Positions 10,287 through 17,580 of a DNA stretch of 64,000 nt are shown piece by piece. Both the position numbers and the translations under genes were made by a program. Every line of letters starts with the position of its first letter. Within the stretch, counting starts at the first letter, position 1. The DNA comes from Azospirillum brasilense (GTDB lineage: Bacteria > Pseudomonadota > Alphaproteobacteria > Azospirillales > Azospirillaceae), in assembly GCF_001315015.1 (NCBI RefSeq), contig NZ_CP012919.1, positions 92,481-156,480 of the forward strand, in the 5' to 3' direction. A model generated the notes under the pieces. It worked only from the letters and a program-made list of their open reading frames with translations. It did not search any database and was not told the origin of the DNA.

Positions 10287-10336
10287 CGCGACAAGACTCC
10301 AAACGGCGGCCCGAAACGCCTCGCGACAACACTCCA
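10287..10336 (-). repeat. Two inverted iterons downstream of repA
   Basis: CGCGACAAGACTCCA at 10287-10301 and CGCGACAACACTCCA at 10322-10336 are reverse complements of the iteron consensus seen upstream of repA. They fill the gap between repA and the next gene, so repA is bracketed by sites of opposite orientation. They may serve copy-number control by handcuffing, or control the downstream gene. Confidence 0.8.
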
Positions 10337-10363
10337 GCCCGCCACACCCGATCAGGGGACTCC

Positions 10364-10906
10364 ATGCCCTACAAGGCCCTGCTGCTGGACCGTGACGGGA
10401 TCGTGAACGTCGACCGCGGCTATGTCGGCGACATCGGTCGTTTCACGTTCCTGGACGGCGTCTTCACGCTGGCGCGGCACGCGGTGGACCGTGGTTTCCG
10501 GGTCGTCGTCGTCACCAACCAGTCGGGCATCGCGCGCGGCTACTTCACCGAAGCGGCGTTCCTGGAACTGAGCGACTGGATGCGGGGCATGTTCCTGGAC
10601 CAGGGCGTGGAGTTGGCCGGCATCTTCCATTGCCCCTATCACCGCAGTGGTGTGGTCGAACGCTACGCACGCGACAGTTTCTGGCGCAAACCCAACCCCG
10701 GCATGATCCTGGACGCTGCGCGTCGGCTTAACCTGTCACTATCCCGGTCGGTCTTTCTGGGCGACCAGCCGACGGACATGGAAGCGGCCAGGGCGGCCGG
10801 CGTGGAGCGGCGCGTCCTGCTGTGCTCAGAAGACGATCCGATCCGACAGGAAGCGGCAACATCCACGATCCGCCGTCACACGGACCTGATCGCTTCCCTT
10901 CTCTGA
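10364..10906 (+). CDS. gmhB: HAD-IIIA phosphatase, GmhB-like
   Basis: The 180-residue protein has the HAD motif I LLLDRDGIVNVD with the nucleophile Asp near residue 9. Motif II is VVVTNQSGIARG, the lysine motif WRKPNPGM and motif III FLGDQPTDMEAARAAG. This is the D-glycero-manno-heptose 1,7-bisphosphate phosphatase (GmhB) family, which makes heptose for lipopolysaccharide core. The usual GmhB zinc loop (C-x-H followed by C-x-C) is reduced: CPYH is present but the second cysteine pair is not. So this is a zinc-less relative whose substrate could differ. It sits directly behind the iterons, an odd place for an LPS gene. Confidence 0.75.
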   Translation: MPYKALLLDRDGIVNVDRGYVGDIGRFTFLDGVFTLARHAVDRGFRVVVVTNQSGIARGYFTEAAFLELSDWMRGMFLDQGVELAGIFHCPYHRSGVVERYARDSFWRKPNPGMILDAARRLNLSLSRSVFLGDQPTDMEAARAAGVERRVLLCSEDDPIRQEAATSTIRRHTDLIASLL

Positions 10907-10956
10907 TCTCCCGAACAGAAGTCCGTTGAGCCGGGTCACACCGGAGCAGCGCGGAT

Positions 10957-12144
10957 TCATTGCGCGTCGGGGTTTCCGAAAGCGAGGCCGGTGATGGCGG
11001 TTGCCCAGACGTCCCGTTCTCGCAGATAGGCCGCTGTCGTTTCCGATTTCGAATGCCGCAGGTGTTTCATCACCTTGTGAAGGTCGGCCCCGGCATTCCC
11101 CGCCTCGGTCGCGAAACCGGCACGCAGCGAGTGGCCCGAAAAGCTGCGGCCACGCAGCGCGGCCTGCCGTGAGGCCTCCGGGTCGGCTTTGCACACCAGA
11201 CCGGCGACGATGTCCGGCACGCTGCGGTCGGTCAGGCGCTGACCGGACGGCATGCCATTGCGGCGGAGCGACACGAACAGCGGGGCATGGTGGTCCACGT
11301 CGTCGCGCAACTGCCGCCAATCACCAAGAGCCTTCAAGACATCGAGCTCGGGATCAGCCGCGCGCTCGATGCCTACAAGAGCGCCTTCACCCCGCTGGTC
11401 GCCCTTGGCCCGGCAGATGGTTAGCAGCAGGCCACGCGGGCTTTCCTGGCAGTCGCCGAAGTCGAGGGCGACGAGTTCGGAGCGGCGCAGCGCGGCGCCC
11501 CAACCGATCAGCAGCAACAACCGGTCGCGGGCGCCACGGGCGCCGCCCTCGGCCGGACCTTCGCGGGTCGCCGCGATCATCGCCTTGAGCAGGCCGCGCT
11601 TGATCGGTTCGGCCTTGCGTTCTTCCTCGCCGGCGCGACCGCGCAGGATGCCGTCGAACACCAGGGCGATGCTGGGGTGGTCCTTGGGCAGGTGCAGCCC
11701 AGCCCAGCGGTGGGCCATGGCGATGGCGTCGAGCGCCACGCGGATGGACTTGCGGGCGAGCGGCTTCGGCATGATGGCCGTGCCGTCCGGCCGGCGCACC
11801 GGCTGGGGGTCGGCGAGCGCGGTCAGGTGCATGCCGATGAGACCAGGGTCGCCGCTGAGCGGGGCCACGTTCATGACATGGGTGCACCAGACGGTATAGC
11901 GCTCCCAGGCGACGCGGTAGGCGCGGCGGGTGTTGTCGGCCAAGGACTGGGCGGCGAAGACGTGGGCACGGGCTATCAGCCGTTCCGCTTCGGCGCGATC
12001 CGCTCCCTGGGGCACCCGGAGGTCGCCGAACAGGCCAGTCGGAAAAACCAGCGTGCCGTCGGCTTCGACACGCCAACGGGCGGATTCTTCGGCCGATGGC
12101 GAGGCGGCCGATGGCAAGGCGGTTGGCGGCAGAACGGTCGGCAT
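10957..12144 (-). CDS. Tyrosine site-specific recombinase
   Basis: The 395-residue protein has a SAM-like N-terminal core-binding domain (TRRAYRVAWERYTVWC) and a C-terminal catalytic domain. The first catalytic arginine lies in GAALRRSELVALDFGD, the HxxR box HSLRAGF at about 338-344, a histidine in HLRHSKS at about 361-364 and the nucleophile Tyr in ETTAAYLRE near 373. It is convergent with gmhB and lies next to repA, not beside a tRNA or a visible att site. Resolution of replicon multimers is therefore more likely than phage integration; that is an inference. Confidence 0.88.
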   Translation of the reverse strand: MPTVLPPTALPSAASPSAEESARWRVEADGTLVFPTGLFGDLRVPQGADRAEAERLIARAHVFAAQSLADNTRRAYRVAWERYTVWCTHVMNVAPLSGDPGLIGMHLTALADPQPVRRPDGTAIMPKPLARKSIRVALDAIAMAHRWAGLHLPKDHPSIALVFDGILRGRAGEEERKAEPIKRGLLKAMIAATREGPAEGGARGARDRLLLLIGWGAALRRSELVALDFGDCQESPRGLLLTICRAKGDQRGEGALVGIERAADPELDVLKALGDWRQLRDDVDHHAPLFVSLRRNGMPSGQRLTDRSVPDIVAGLVCKADPEASRQAALRGRSFSGHSLRAGFATEAGNAGADLHKVMKHLRHSKSETTAAYLRERDVWATAITGLAFGNPDAQ

Positions 12145-12353
12145 GAAAGCTCGTCAGCGAAGGAGACCATGGCGCGTAACGTGCCGGGAGACAGGTTAAG
12201 GTCCCATAAATGAGTGCCGATGGTTCATTTCCGCCGGTTTTGTTCCCATAGTGTCCCTTATCGGAATCATGCTATCGGAAATTAAATCTATTTGTTGAAG
12301 CTGGAGCAGGGGTTCGAAACAGCTGTCCGGGCAACCCTATTTTAAAAGACTAA

Positions 12354-13796
12354 ATGTTGAATGACACATTCCAACCCCTTACTCCACCGGCTATCCTGAA
12401 GCGGAACCAACGTCGACCCACGAGGCTCTGGTCGTATGGAAAGCTGACGATGACGGAGTCCTTCTCGACACCTCCACGGCGATCTTTGGATAGCCCTGCT
12501 GCTGGCGGTAGCGGCCACCGCTGGATCGATGACATCGACGCTCTGCTTGCGGGCGGCGAGGATGAGTCAGATGACCGCCGGCCGGCCGCCGCGCGAGCTG
12601 GCTTCACCGGACACTTCGACGGCGCCATCCTGATGGCCGCCTGCGCCGCCACCGCCGCCATCACCCGGCTCGACGAGCGGCTGGCGGCCGCGTCGCCGTA
12701 CCTTCGCCGGGGCTGGCAGGAACGCTGGTTGCTGCGCTCCACCATCGCCTCGATGGCACTCGACGGACGCGGCCTCGACGAGGACGACCTGCGGCTCGAC
12801 AGCATTGGCGCGTTGCCCCGCGCCGCCGACGCGGACCTGCGGGTGGCGCGGGAAATCCTGAGCCTCAGCCGCCACGCGGCGCGACGAACCGCCACAAAAA
12901 ATTTGTTCGCAGCGCCTCGCCTGATGGCGCTGCTTCGTCCGCCTGCCACGGTGATCGAGCGCCGCCTGCGGAACCGCCGCGCCCAGGTCGATGCCGCCAT
13001 CGAGGCCGGTGCCGATGAACGCTTCCTGGAGATCATCGGACAACCGGTCGACCGCGTGGTGGCGCGCCGGGGCTTGGAGGACGCACTGGACCCCAACGCC
13101 TTGGACAGCCTCGCGACGATGCCGCCGGTCCTTGGTGCCGTGATGCTCCTCGCCCGCTGGCACGCTACCGCTGCCCCATCCCTGGGGGCGGCCCCTGGTC
13201 GCATCCTCGCCGACCACTGGCTGCGCCATGCCGGGCTGACGCGCGCCGCCATCGGCGGCATCGCCGTGGGCTTCGGGCGCGGGGCGCGGCAAGACTACGA
13301 ACCCTGTCGCATGGACACCTGGGCTGCCGCCGGCCTCGCCGCCGTTCGGCGTTCCGCCGAGGCCGGGTTGGCGTTGTTGAACAGCCTGGAAAGCGCCGAA
13401 CGCGCCATCCTGGAGCGCGACGCCTGCGCGATCAAACGAGCTCTGGAGAGCGGCGAACGCACCCGCGCAAGCCGCCGGGATCGTGTCTTCGAGGGCCTCT
13501 TGCACGTTCTCGTGGAACGTCCGGCAGCGAGCCTCCCGCAGATCCAGGCGGCGATGGACACCACCCGCCCGCGCTATCAACGACGCACGCAGGGTGGGAT
13601 AGCGGATATGGCGGCCGTTCCCGCTCCATCAATCGAAAATCCCGAGTCTCCTCCGTTGTCCCGCAAGCGCGCGGGTGAAGAGGTGGTGCGCCGGCATATC
13701 TCCACCTTGGAAAGGCGGGGGCACGTCGTTCAGATGCGCCACCGTGAGGATGGGAAGCGGGCGGTCATGCGGATCTACCGTTTGGTAGGCTGCTGA
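12354..13796 (+). CDS. DUF1612-like helix-turn-helix protein
   Basis: The protein has 480 residues from ATG 12354, or 448 from ATG 12450. The central stretch TRLDERLAAASPYLRRGW, SMALDGRGLDEDDLRL and ILSLSRHAARR resembles DUF1612 (with HTH_13) proteins of rhizobial plasmids, which show LDERL and SLWLEGE-type blocks. The C-terminus (VRRHISTLERRGHVVQMRHREDGKRAVMRIYRLV) looks like a winged helix, as in marR-type or resolvase-linked regulators. It lies divergent from the recombinase with 209 bp between. A regulatory role in replicon maintenance is a guess. The family assignment is by eye only. Confidence 0.5.
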   Translation: MLNDTFQPLTPPAILKRNQRRPTRLWSYGKLTMTESFSTPPRRSLDSPAAGGSGHRWIDDIDALLAGGEDESDDRRPAAARAGFTGHFDGAILMAACAATAAITRLDERLAAASPYLRRGWQERWLLRSTIASMALDGRGLDEDDLRLDSIGALPRAADADLRVAREILSLSRHAARRTATKNLFAAPRLMALLRPPATVIERRLRNRRAQVDAAIEAGADERFLEIIGQPVDRVVARRGLEDALDPNALDSLATMPPVLGAVMLLARWHATAAPSLGAAPGRILADHWLRHAGLTRAAIGGIAVGFGRGARQDYEPCRMDTWAAAGLAAVRRSAEAGLALLNSLESAERAILERDACAIKRALESGERTRASRRDRVFEGLLHVLVERPAASLPQIQAAMDTTRPRYQRRTQGGIADMAAVPAPSIENPESPPLSRKRAGEEVVRRHISTLERRGHVVQMRHREDGKRAVMRIYRLVGC

Positions 13797-14292
13797 TCGG
13801 TCGGCGGCCTTTTGAAGCGGTTGCTTGTGCCGCGACAGCCACCTCCGGGGGTGCGGACGGAGAAGCCCAGGCTCGCCAGTTTGCGCATGTGGCACCGCCT
13901 GATGAGCATCCGCACATGCCTGTCCATGTTGCCGAGGTGATCGGCTCTCCATCCGGGGAGGCCGCGCATCCGTGTCAACGCCGTCCGTAGGGCCACCTCC
14001 CAGAATGCGCCGTGGCGCTATCGATTGCGTCTTTCCCTTCCCTCAAAGAGGTTCGGGCGCATCCAAAGGATTTAAGTTCAGATAAAGTCATTCATCTGAA
14101 GAATTCCTCCAGTTGGAATGCTTGTTGATGGATTTGTCGTTTTCTATGAGGAGTAGGAGTTATTACTTATTAGGTTCTTGCGGGAATATACCCTGGAAAT
14201 TCATGTCATAGGAAGTCGCACGCTTTGCCATATACGCGGGCGGGGCGCCCGGTCATCCCAACGATCACAACAAAATTTACGGAGAGTTTCCC
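13797..14292. other. Intergenic region before the RTX pair
   Basis: No convincing gene. The first 230 bp are GC-rich with no frame of good quality. From about 14030 to 14200 the DNA becomes AT-rich and probably holds the promoter of the RTX gene. The stretch around 14158-14190 resembles 17425-17460 upstream of the second RTX gene (shared TTATT-CTTATT and TTGCG elements), and ACGGAGAGTTTCCCTTG is nearly the same in both. The duplication that made the pair thus included the leader. Confidence 0.6.
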
Positions 14293-17154
14293 TTGAACGA
14301 AGTCATCATCGCGGACGCTGGGCTCGAGGATCTCGACGGGCTGCTCAGCCACCGCCGTCCCGACGTTCAGGTTACGCTCGTCTCCGCCACCGACGATGGC
14401 CACGCCGTGCTGGCCGCCGTCCTTGCCGCACGCCCGTCCGTCCTGCATCTGGTCGCCCATGGCGAGCCGGGACGGGTCCTGTTGGGCGCCCAGCCGCTGG
14501 ACGCGCGCTCGCTGCTCGACCGCTCCTGGCCGGACGCGCGCGGCACCGAGATCCACATCCACGCCTGCCATGCCGGCGCGGGTGCCGAAGGGCGTCTCCT
14601 CCTCGACCGACTGGCCGCCGCCACGGGCGCCGTGGTTGCGGCCTCCTCGGGGCCGGTCGGTCCGGCGGATCGGGGAGCCTCGTGGAAGCTCGACGTGCGC
14701 ACCGCCCCCGTGTTTACCCCCTCCCCCTTCGCTGGGGTCGAGGGCGCCGGGGCGCGCGGCTGGGCCCATGAACTGGCGGTCACCGGTACGCCGACCGACG
14801 GCAACGACACGCTGACCAGCGATGACGCGGCGGACAACATCAACGGCGGGGCCGGCAACGACATTCTGATCGGCAACGGCGGCAACGACACGCTGATCGG
14901 CGGCGTTGGCCACGACACCATGGACGGCGGCGCCGGGGCCGACGTGTTCGACGGCGGTGACGGTTTCGACGTCGTCACCTACGAGAACGCGACCTCCGGC
15001 ATGGTCATCGACATCGGCAACCCGGCGAACAGCACGGGCGACGCCGCGGGCGACAGCTTCACCGGCATTGAGCGCTGGATCGGCTCCAACTACGCCGACA
15101 CCATGGTGGCCGGCAACGACCCCGTGTGGTTCTGGGGCCATGCGGGCGACGACGTGGAGATCGGCGGCGCCGGCAACGACACGATGGAGAGCGGCGACGG
15201 CAACGACACCGTCTATGGCGGCGATGGCGACGACCAGATCTACAGCCGCGCCGACAACGACGTGCTCTACGGCGAGGCCGGCAACGATCTGATCTACGGC
15301 GGCTGGGGCAACGATATGCTCGACGGCGGCGCCGGCAACGACACGCTGTTCGGTGAAGGGGACGCTGACACCATCAACGGTGGCGATGGCGACGACAGCC
15401 TGGACGGCGGTCAGGGCAACGACCTGATGAATGGCGGCGCCGGCAACGACACGCTGATCGGCGGCCTTGGCCATGACACCATGGAGGGCGGTGCCGGAGC
15501 CGACGTGTTCGACGGTGGCGACGGCTTCGACGAGGTGACCTACGCGAACGCCACCGCGGGCGTCGTGCTGGATCTGCGCAATCCGGCGAACAGCACCGGG
15601 GATGCCGCGGGCGACACCTTCACCAACATCGAGCGCTGGATCGGCAGCGAGTTCGACGATCGGCTTGTCGGCAACGATGACGGCGTCTGGTTCTGGGGTC
15701 ATGGCGGCAACGATGTCGAGATCGGCGGCGCCGGCAACGACACGATGGAAAGCGGCATCGGCAACGACACGATCTATGGCGGCGGCGGTGACGACCGGGC
15801 CTTCGGGCGGGCCGACGACGACATGCTGTACGGCGAGGCCGGCAACGACCTGCTGGCCGGCGGTGGCGGCAACGACATGCTCGACGGTGGCACCGGCAAC
15901 GATACGCTGATCGGCGATTGGGGCGTCGACACGATGATCGGCGGCGACGGCGACGACGTGTTCTACAGCGGTGCGCACGATCCCCTGCCGGAGGCTGACA
16001 TCATCCAGGGCGGCGCCGGCAACGACACCTTCATCATCGCCGCTCAGAGCGACGCCGGCACCGTCTCCTACGACGGCGGCGAGGGCACCGACACGCTGCG
16101 CATCAGCTCCGACAACGTCGCCGATCCGGAAAACAAGATCACCACGGCGACGCCGCAGATCGACATCTCCGGCATGGCCCTGACCAGCGTGGAGAGGCTG
16201 GAACTGGTCGGCAGCGTACGCCACACGGTGACGATGACCGCCGCCCAGGCCAACGGTTTCGCCAGCATCATCGGCGCTACCGGGGGCGACGTCTTCACCG
16301 TCACGGGCACGGCCATGACGGGCGCGGTCACCGCCGGCAACGGCAGCCAGCTCACCGCCGGGCAGGTGCAGGCCGAGACGGTGAACGGCGTCACTCTGCT
16401 GCACATCGGCACCGACGCGACGGCGGGCGCCGACGTGACGCTGCGCTTCGCCGGCGGCTTCACGGCGGACCAGTTCCAGGTCAACGGCAGCGGAATCACC
16501 CTGAGCGGGACCCCCTCGACCCCGCCGACGACGGAGCCGCCCACCACCGAACCGCCGACCACGACTCCTCCCACGACGGAGCCGCCGACCACCACCCCGC
16601 CGGTGGACAACCGTCCCTCGACCGCCATGCAGCGCATCGTGGACGGCGTGACCGAAGACGTGAAGGCCTACGCCTATGAAGGGCCGGTTTCCACCCTGCA
16701 ATGGACCTTCCTGGGCGATGCCCGCAGCGAGGTGCTGGGCGGGTCGGACGGCAACGACTTCCTGAACCTGCTGGGCGGCGACGACGCGGCCGCGGGCGGG
16801 GCCGGTGACGACGTGCTGGACGGCGGCTCGGGGTCCAACTGGCTGATCGGCGGTTCGGGCAAGGACACCTTCTTCGTCGATGGCCGCGGCACCGAGGTTA
16901 CCTGGTCCACCGTCACCGACCTGGAGCAGGGCGAGTGGTCCACCCTCTGGGGCTACAAGGAAGGCGTCTCCACGCTGCGCTGGGAGGAGATGGACGGTGC
17001 CGAAGGCTACAAGGGCGCGACGGTCCATTGCGACATTGACGGCAACGGCACCGTCGACGCCAGCATGACCTTCGCCGGCAAGGCCGTGGGCGCCATGACC
17101 ACCACCACGGGCACCATGGGCGACCAGAACTACATTGCCTTCATCAGCCTGTGA
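14293..17154 (+). CDS. Large RTX calcium-binding protein, DUF4347 N-terminus (copy 1)
   Basis: The 953-residue protein starts at TTG 14293, with GGAGAG eight bases upstream; the same start is kept in the tandem copy. Residues 1-160 match DUF4347, with HLVAHGEPG (His56) and HIHACHAGAG (Cys92). Many GGxGxDx nonapeptide repeats follow (about 170-570) and should bind calcium outside the cell. A beta-rich region, then a Thr/Pro/Glu linker (PPTTEPP units, about 738-770), leads to a C-terminal module (about 776-953) also found in the proteins at 17581 and 37425. There is no signal peptide, which fits type I secretion through a C-terminal signal. No secretion genes lie nearby. Adhesin or matrix protein is the likely role. 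Confidence 0.85.
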   Translation: MNEVIIADAGLEDLDGLLSHRRPDVQVTLVSATDDGHAVLAAVLAARPSVLHLVAHGEPGRVLLGAQPLDARSLLDRSWPDARGTEIHIHACHAGAGAEGRLLLDRLAAATGAVVAASSGPVGPADRGASWKLDVRTAPVFTPSPFAGVEGAGARGWAHELAVTGTPTDGNDTLTSDDAADNINGGAGNDILIGNGGNDTLIGGVGHDTMDGGAGADVFDGGDGFDVVTYENATSGMVIDIGNPANSTGDAAGDSFTGIERWIGSNYADTMVAGNDPVWFWGHAGDDVEIGGAGNDTMESGDGNDTVYGGDGDDQIYSRADNDVLYGEAGNDLIYGGWGNDMLDGGAGNDTLFGEGDADTINGGDGDDSLDGGQGNDLMNGGAGNDTLIGGLGHDTMEGGAGADVFDGGDGFDEVTYANATAGVVLDLRNPANSTGDAAGDTFTNIERWIGSEFDDRLVGNDDGVWFWGHGGNDVEIGGAGNDTMESGIGNDTIYGGGGDDRAFGRADDDMLYGEAGNDLLAGGGGNDMLDGGTGNDTLIGDWGVDTMIGGDGDDVFYSGAHDPLPEADIIQGGAGNDTFIIAAQSDAGTVSYDGGEGTDTLRISSDNVADPENKITTATPQIDISGMALTSVERLELVGSVRHTVTMTAAQANGFASIIGATGGDVFTVTGTAMTGAVTAGNGSQLTAGQVQAETVNGVTLLHIGTDATAGADVTLRFAGGFTADQFQVNGSGITLSGTPSTPPTTEPPTTEPPTTTPPTTEPPTTTPPVDNRPSTAMQRIVDGVTEDVKAYAYEGPVSTLQWTFLGDARSEVLGGSDGNDFLNLLGGDDAAAGGAGDDVLDGGSGSNWLIGGSGKDTFFVDGRGTEVTWSTVTDLEQGEWSTLWGYKEGVSTLRWEEMDGAEGYKGATVHCDIDGNGTVDASMTFAGKAVGAMTTTTGTMGDQNYIAFISL

Positions 17155-17190
17155 TCCAGCCCGGTTTGTGATCTGAGACGCTGAGCGGAA

Positions 17191-17226
17191 AAGCGGCCCG
17201 GGGAACCCTTCCCCGGGCCGCTTCTG
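17191..17226 (+). terminator. Terminator after RTX copy 1
   Basis: A perfect 15-bp stem pairs 17191-17205 with 17209-17223 (AAGCGGCCCGGGGAA and its complement) around a CCC loop, followed by T-rich sequence. It separates the two RTX genes into independent transcripts. Confidence 0.9.
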
Positions 17227-17580
17227 TTTGTCTTCATCGTTTGAGGCAATCCGTTTGTGTGACGCTTATCTCTTCTAAAGATCCTATAGTCATCCCCGTA
17301 TTTTCCTGTATTCGCTCTTGATGGTTAGAATTTTCCACGCTTTTCATAGGACGTTAAAAGATCATAGGTCTATTGAGTTTCCTTTTATCAAGTAAGATAA
17401 CCCTATAACTACGTTCCATTGATGAGGATGTATTATTTCTTATTGGGCAATTGCGAAGATGCTCTCCGAAAGCGCATGTGATTGGGTGTCGCGCTTCCCC
17501 GTATCCGCGAACTTCCCGTAAACGCGAACGATGCGACCGGGCGCCCCAGCGATCACCACAGAATGCACGGAGAGTTTCCC
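17227..17580. promoter_or_regulatory. AT-rich leader and promoter region of RTX copy 2
   Basis: This stretch has no gene. It is strikingly AT-rich (17270-17460) for this replicon and shares short blocks with the leader of copy 1, including the ribosome site ACGGAGAGTTTCCC before the TTG. The promoter must lie here because a strong terminator ends the upstream gene. I could not fix a -35/-10 pair with confidence. Confidence 0.5.

Noticed and set aside
12240..12290. Repeated TATCGGAA as a possible recombination site for the nearby tyrosine recombinase
   Set aside because: The two copies are direct rather than inverted and no XerCD-type core with 6-8 bp spacing could be drawn.
13629..13996. Minus-strand frames resembling a basic, transposase-like remnant
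   Set aside because: Composition is explained by the opposite strand of a GC-rich gene end and no transposase motif or terminal repeat was found.
14293..17154. RTX repeat region considered as a CRISPR-like or satellite repeat
   Set aside because: The repeats are in-frame GGxGxDx codons with varied third positions, so selection is on protein sequence.
17482..17580. Upstream ATG at 17482 as the start of RTX copy 2
   Set aside because: The paralogue starts at the equivalent TTG behind the same GGAGAG site, and the extra 33 residues have no counterpart in copy 1.
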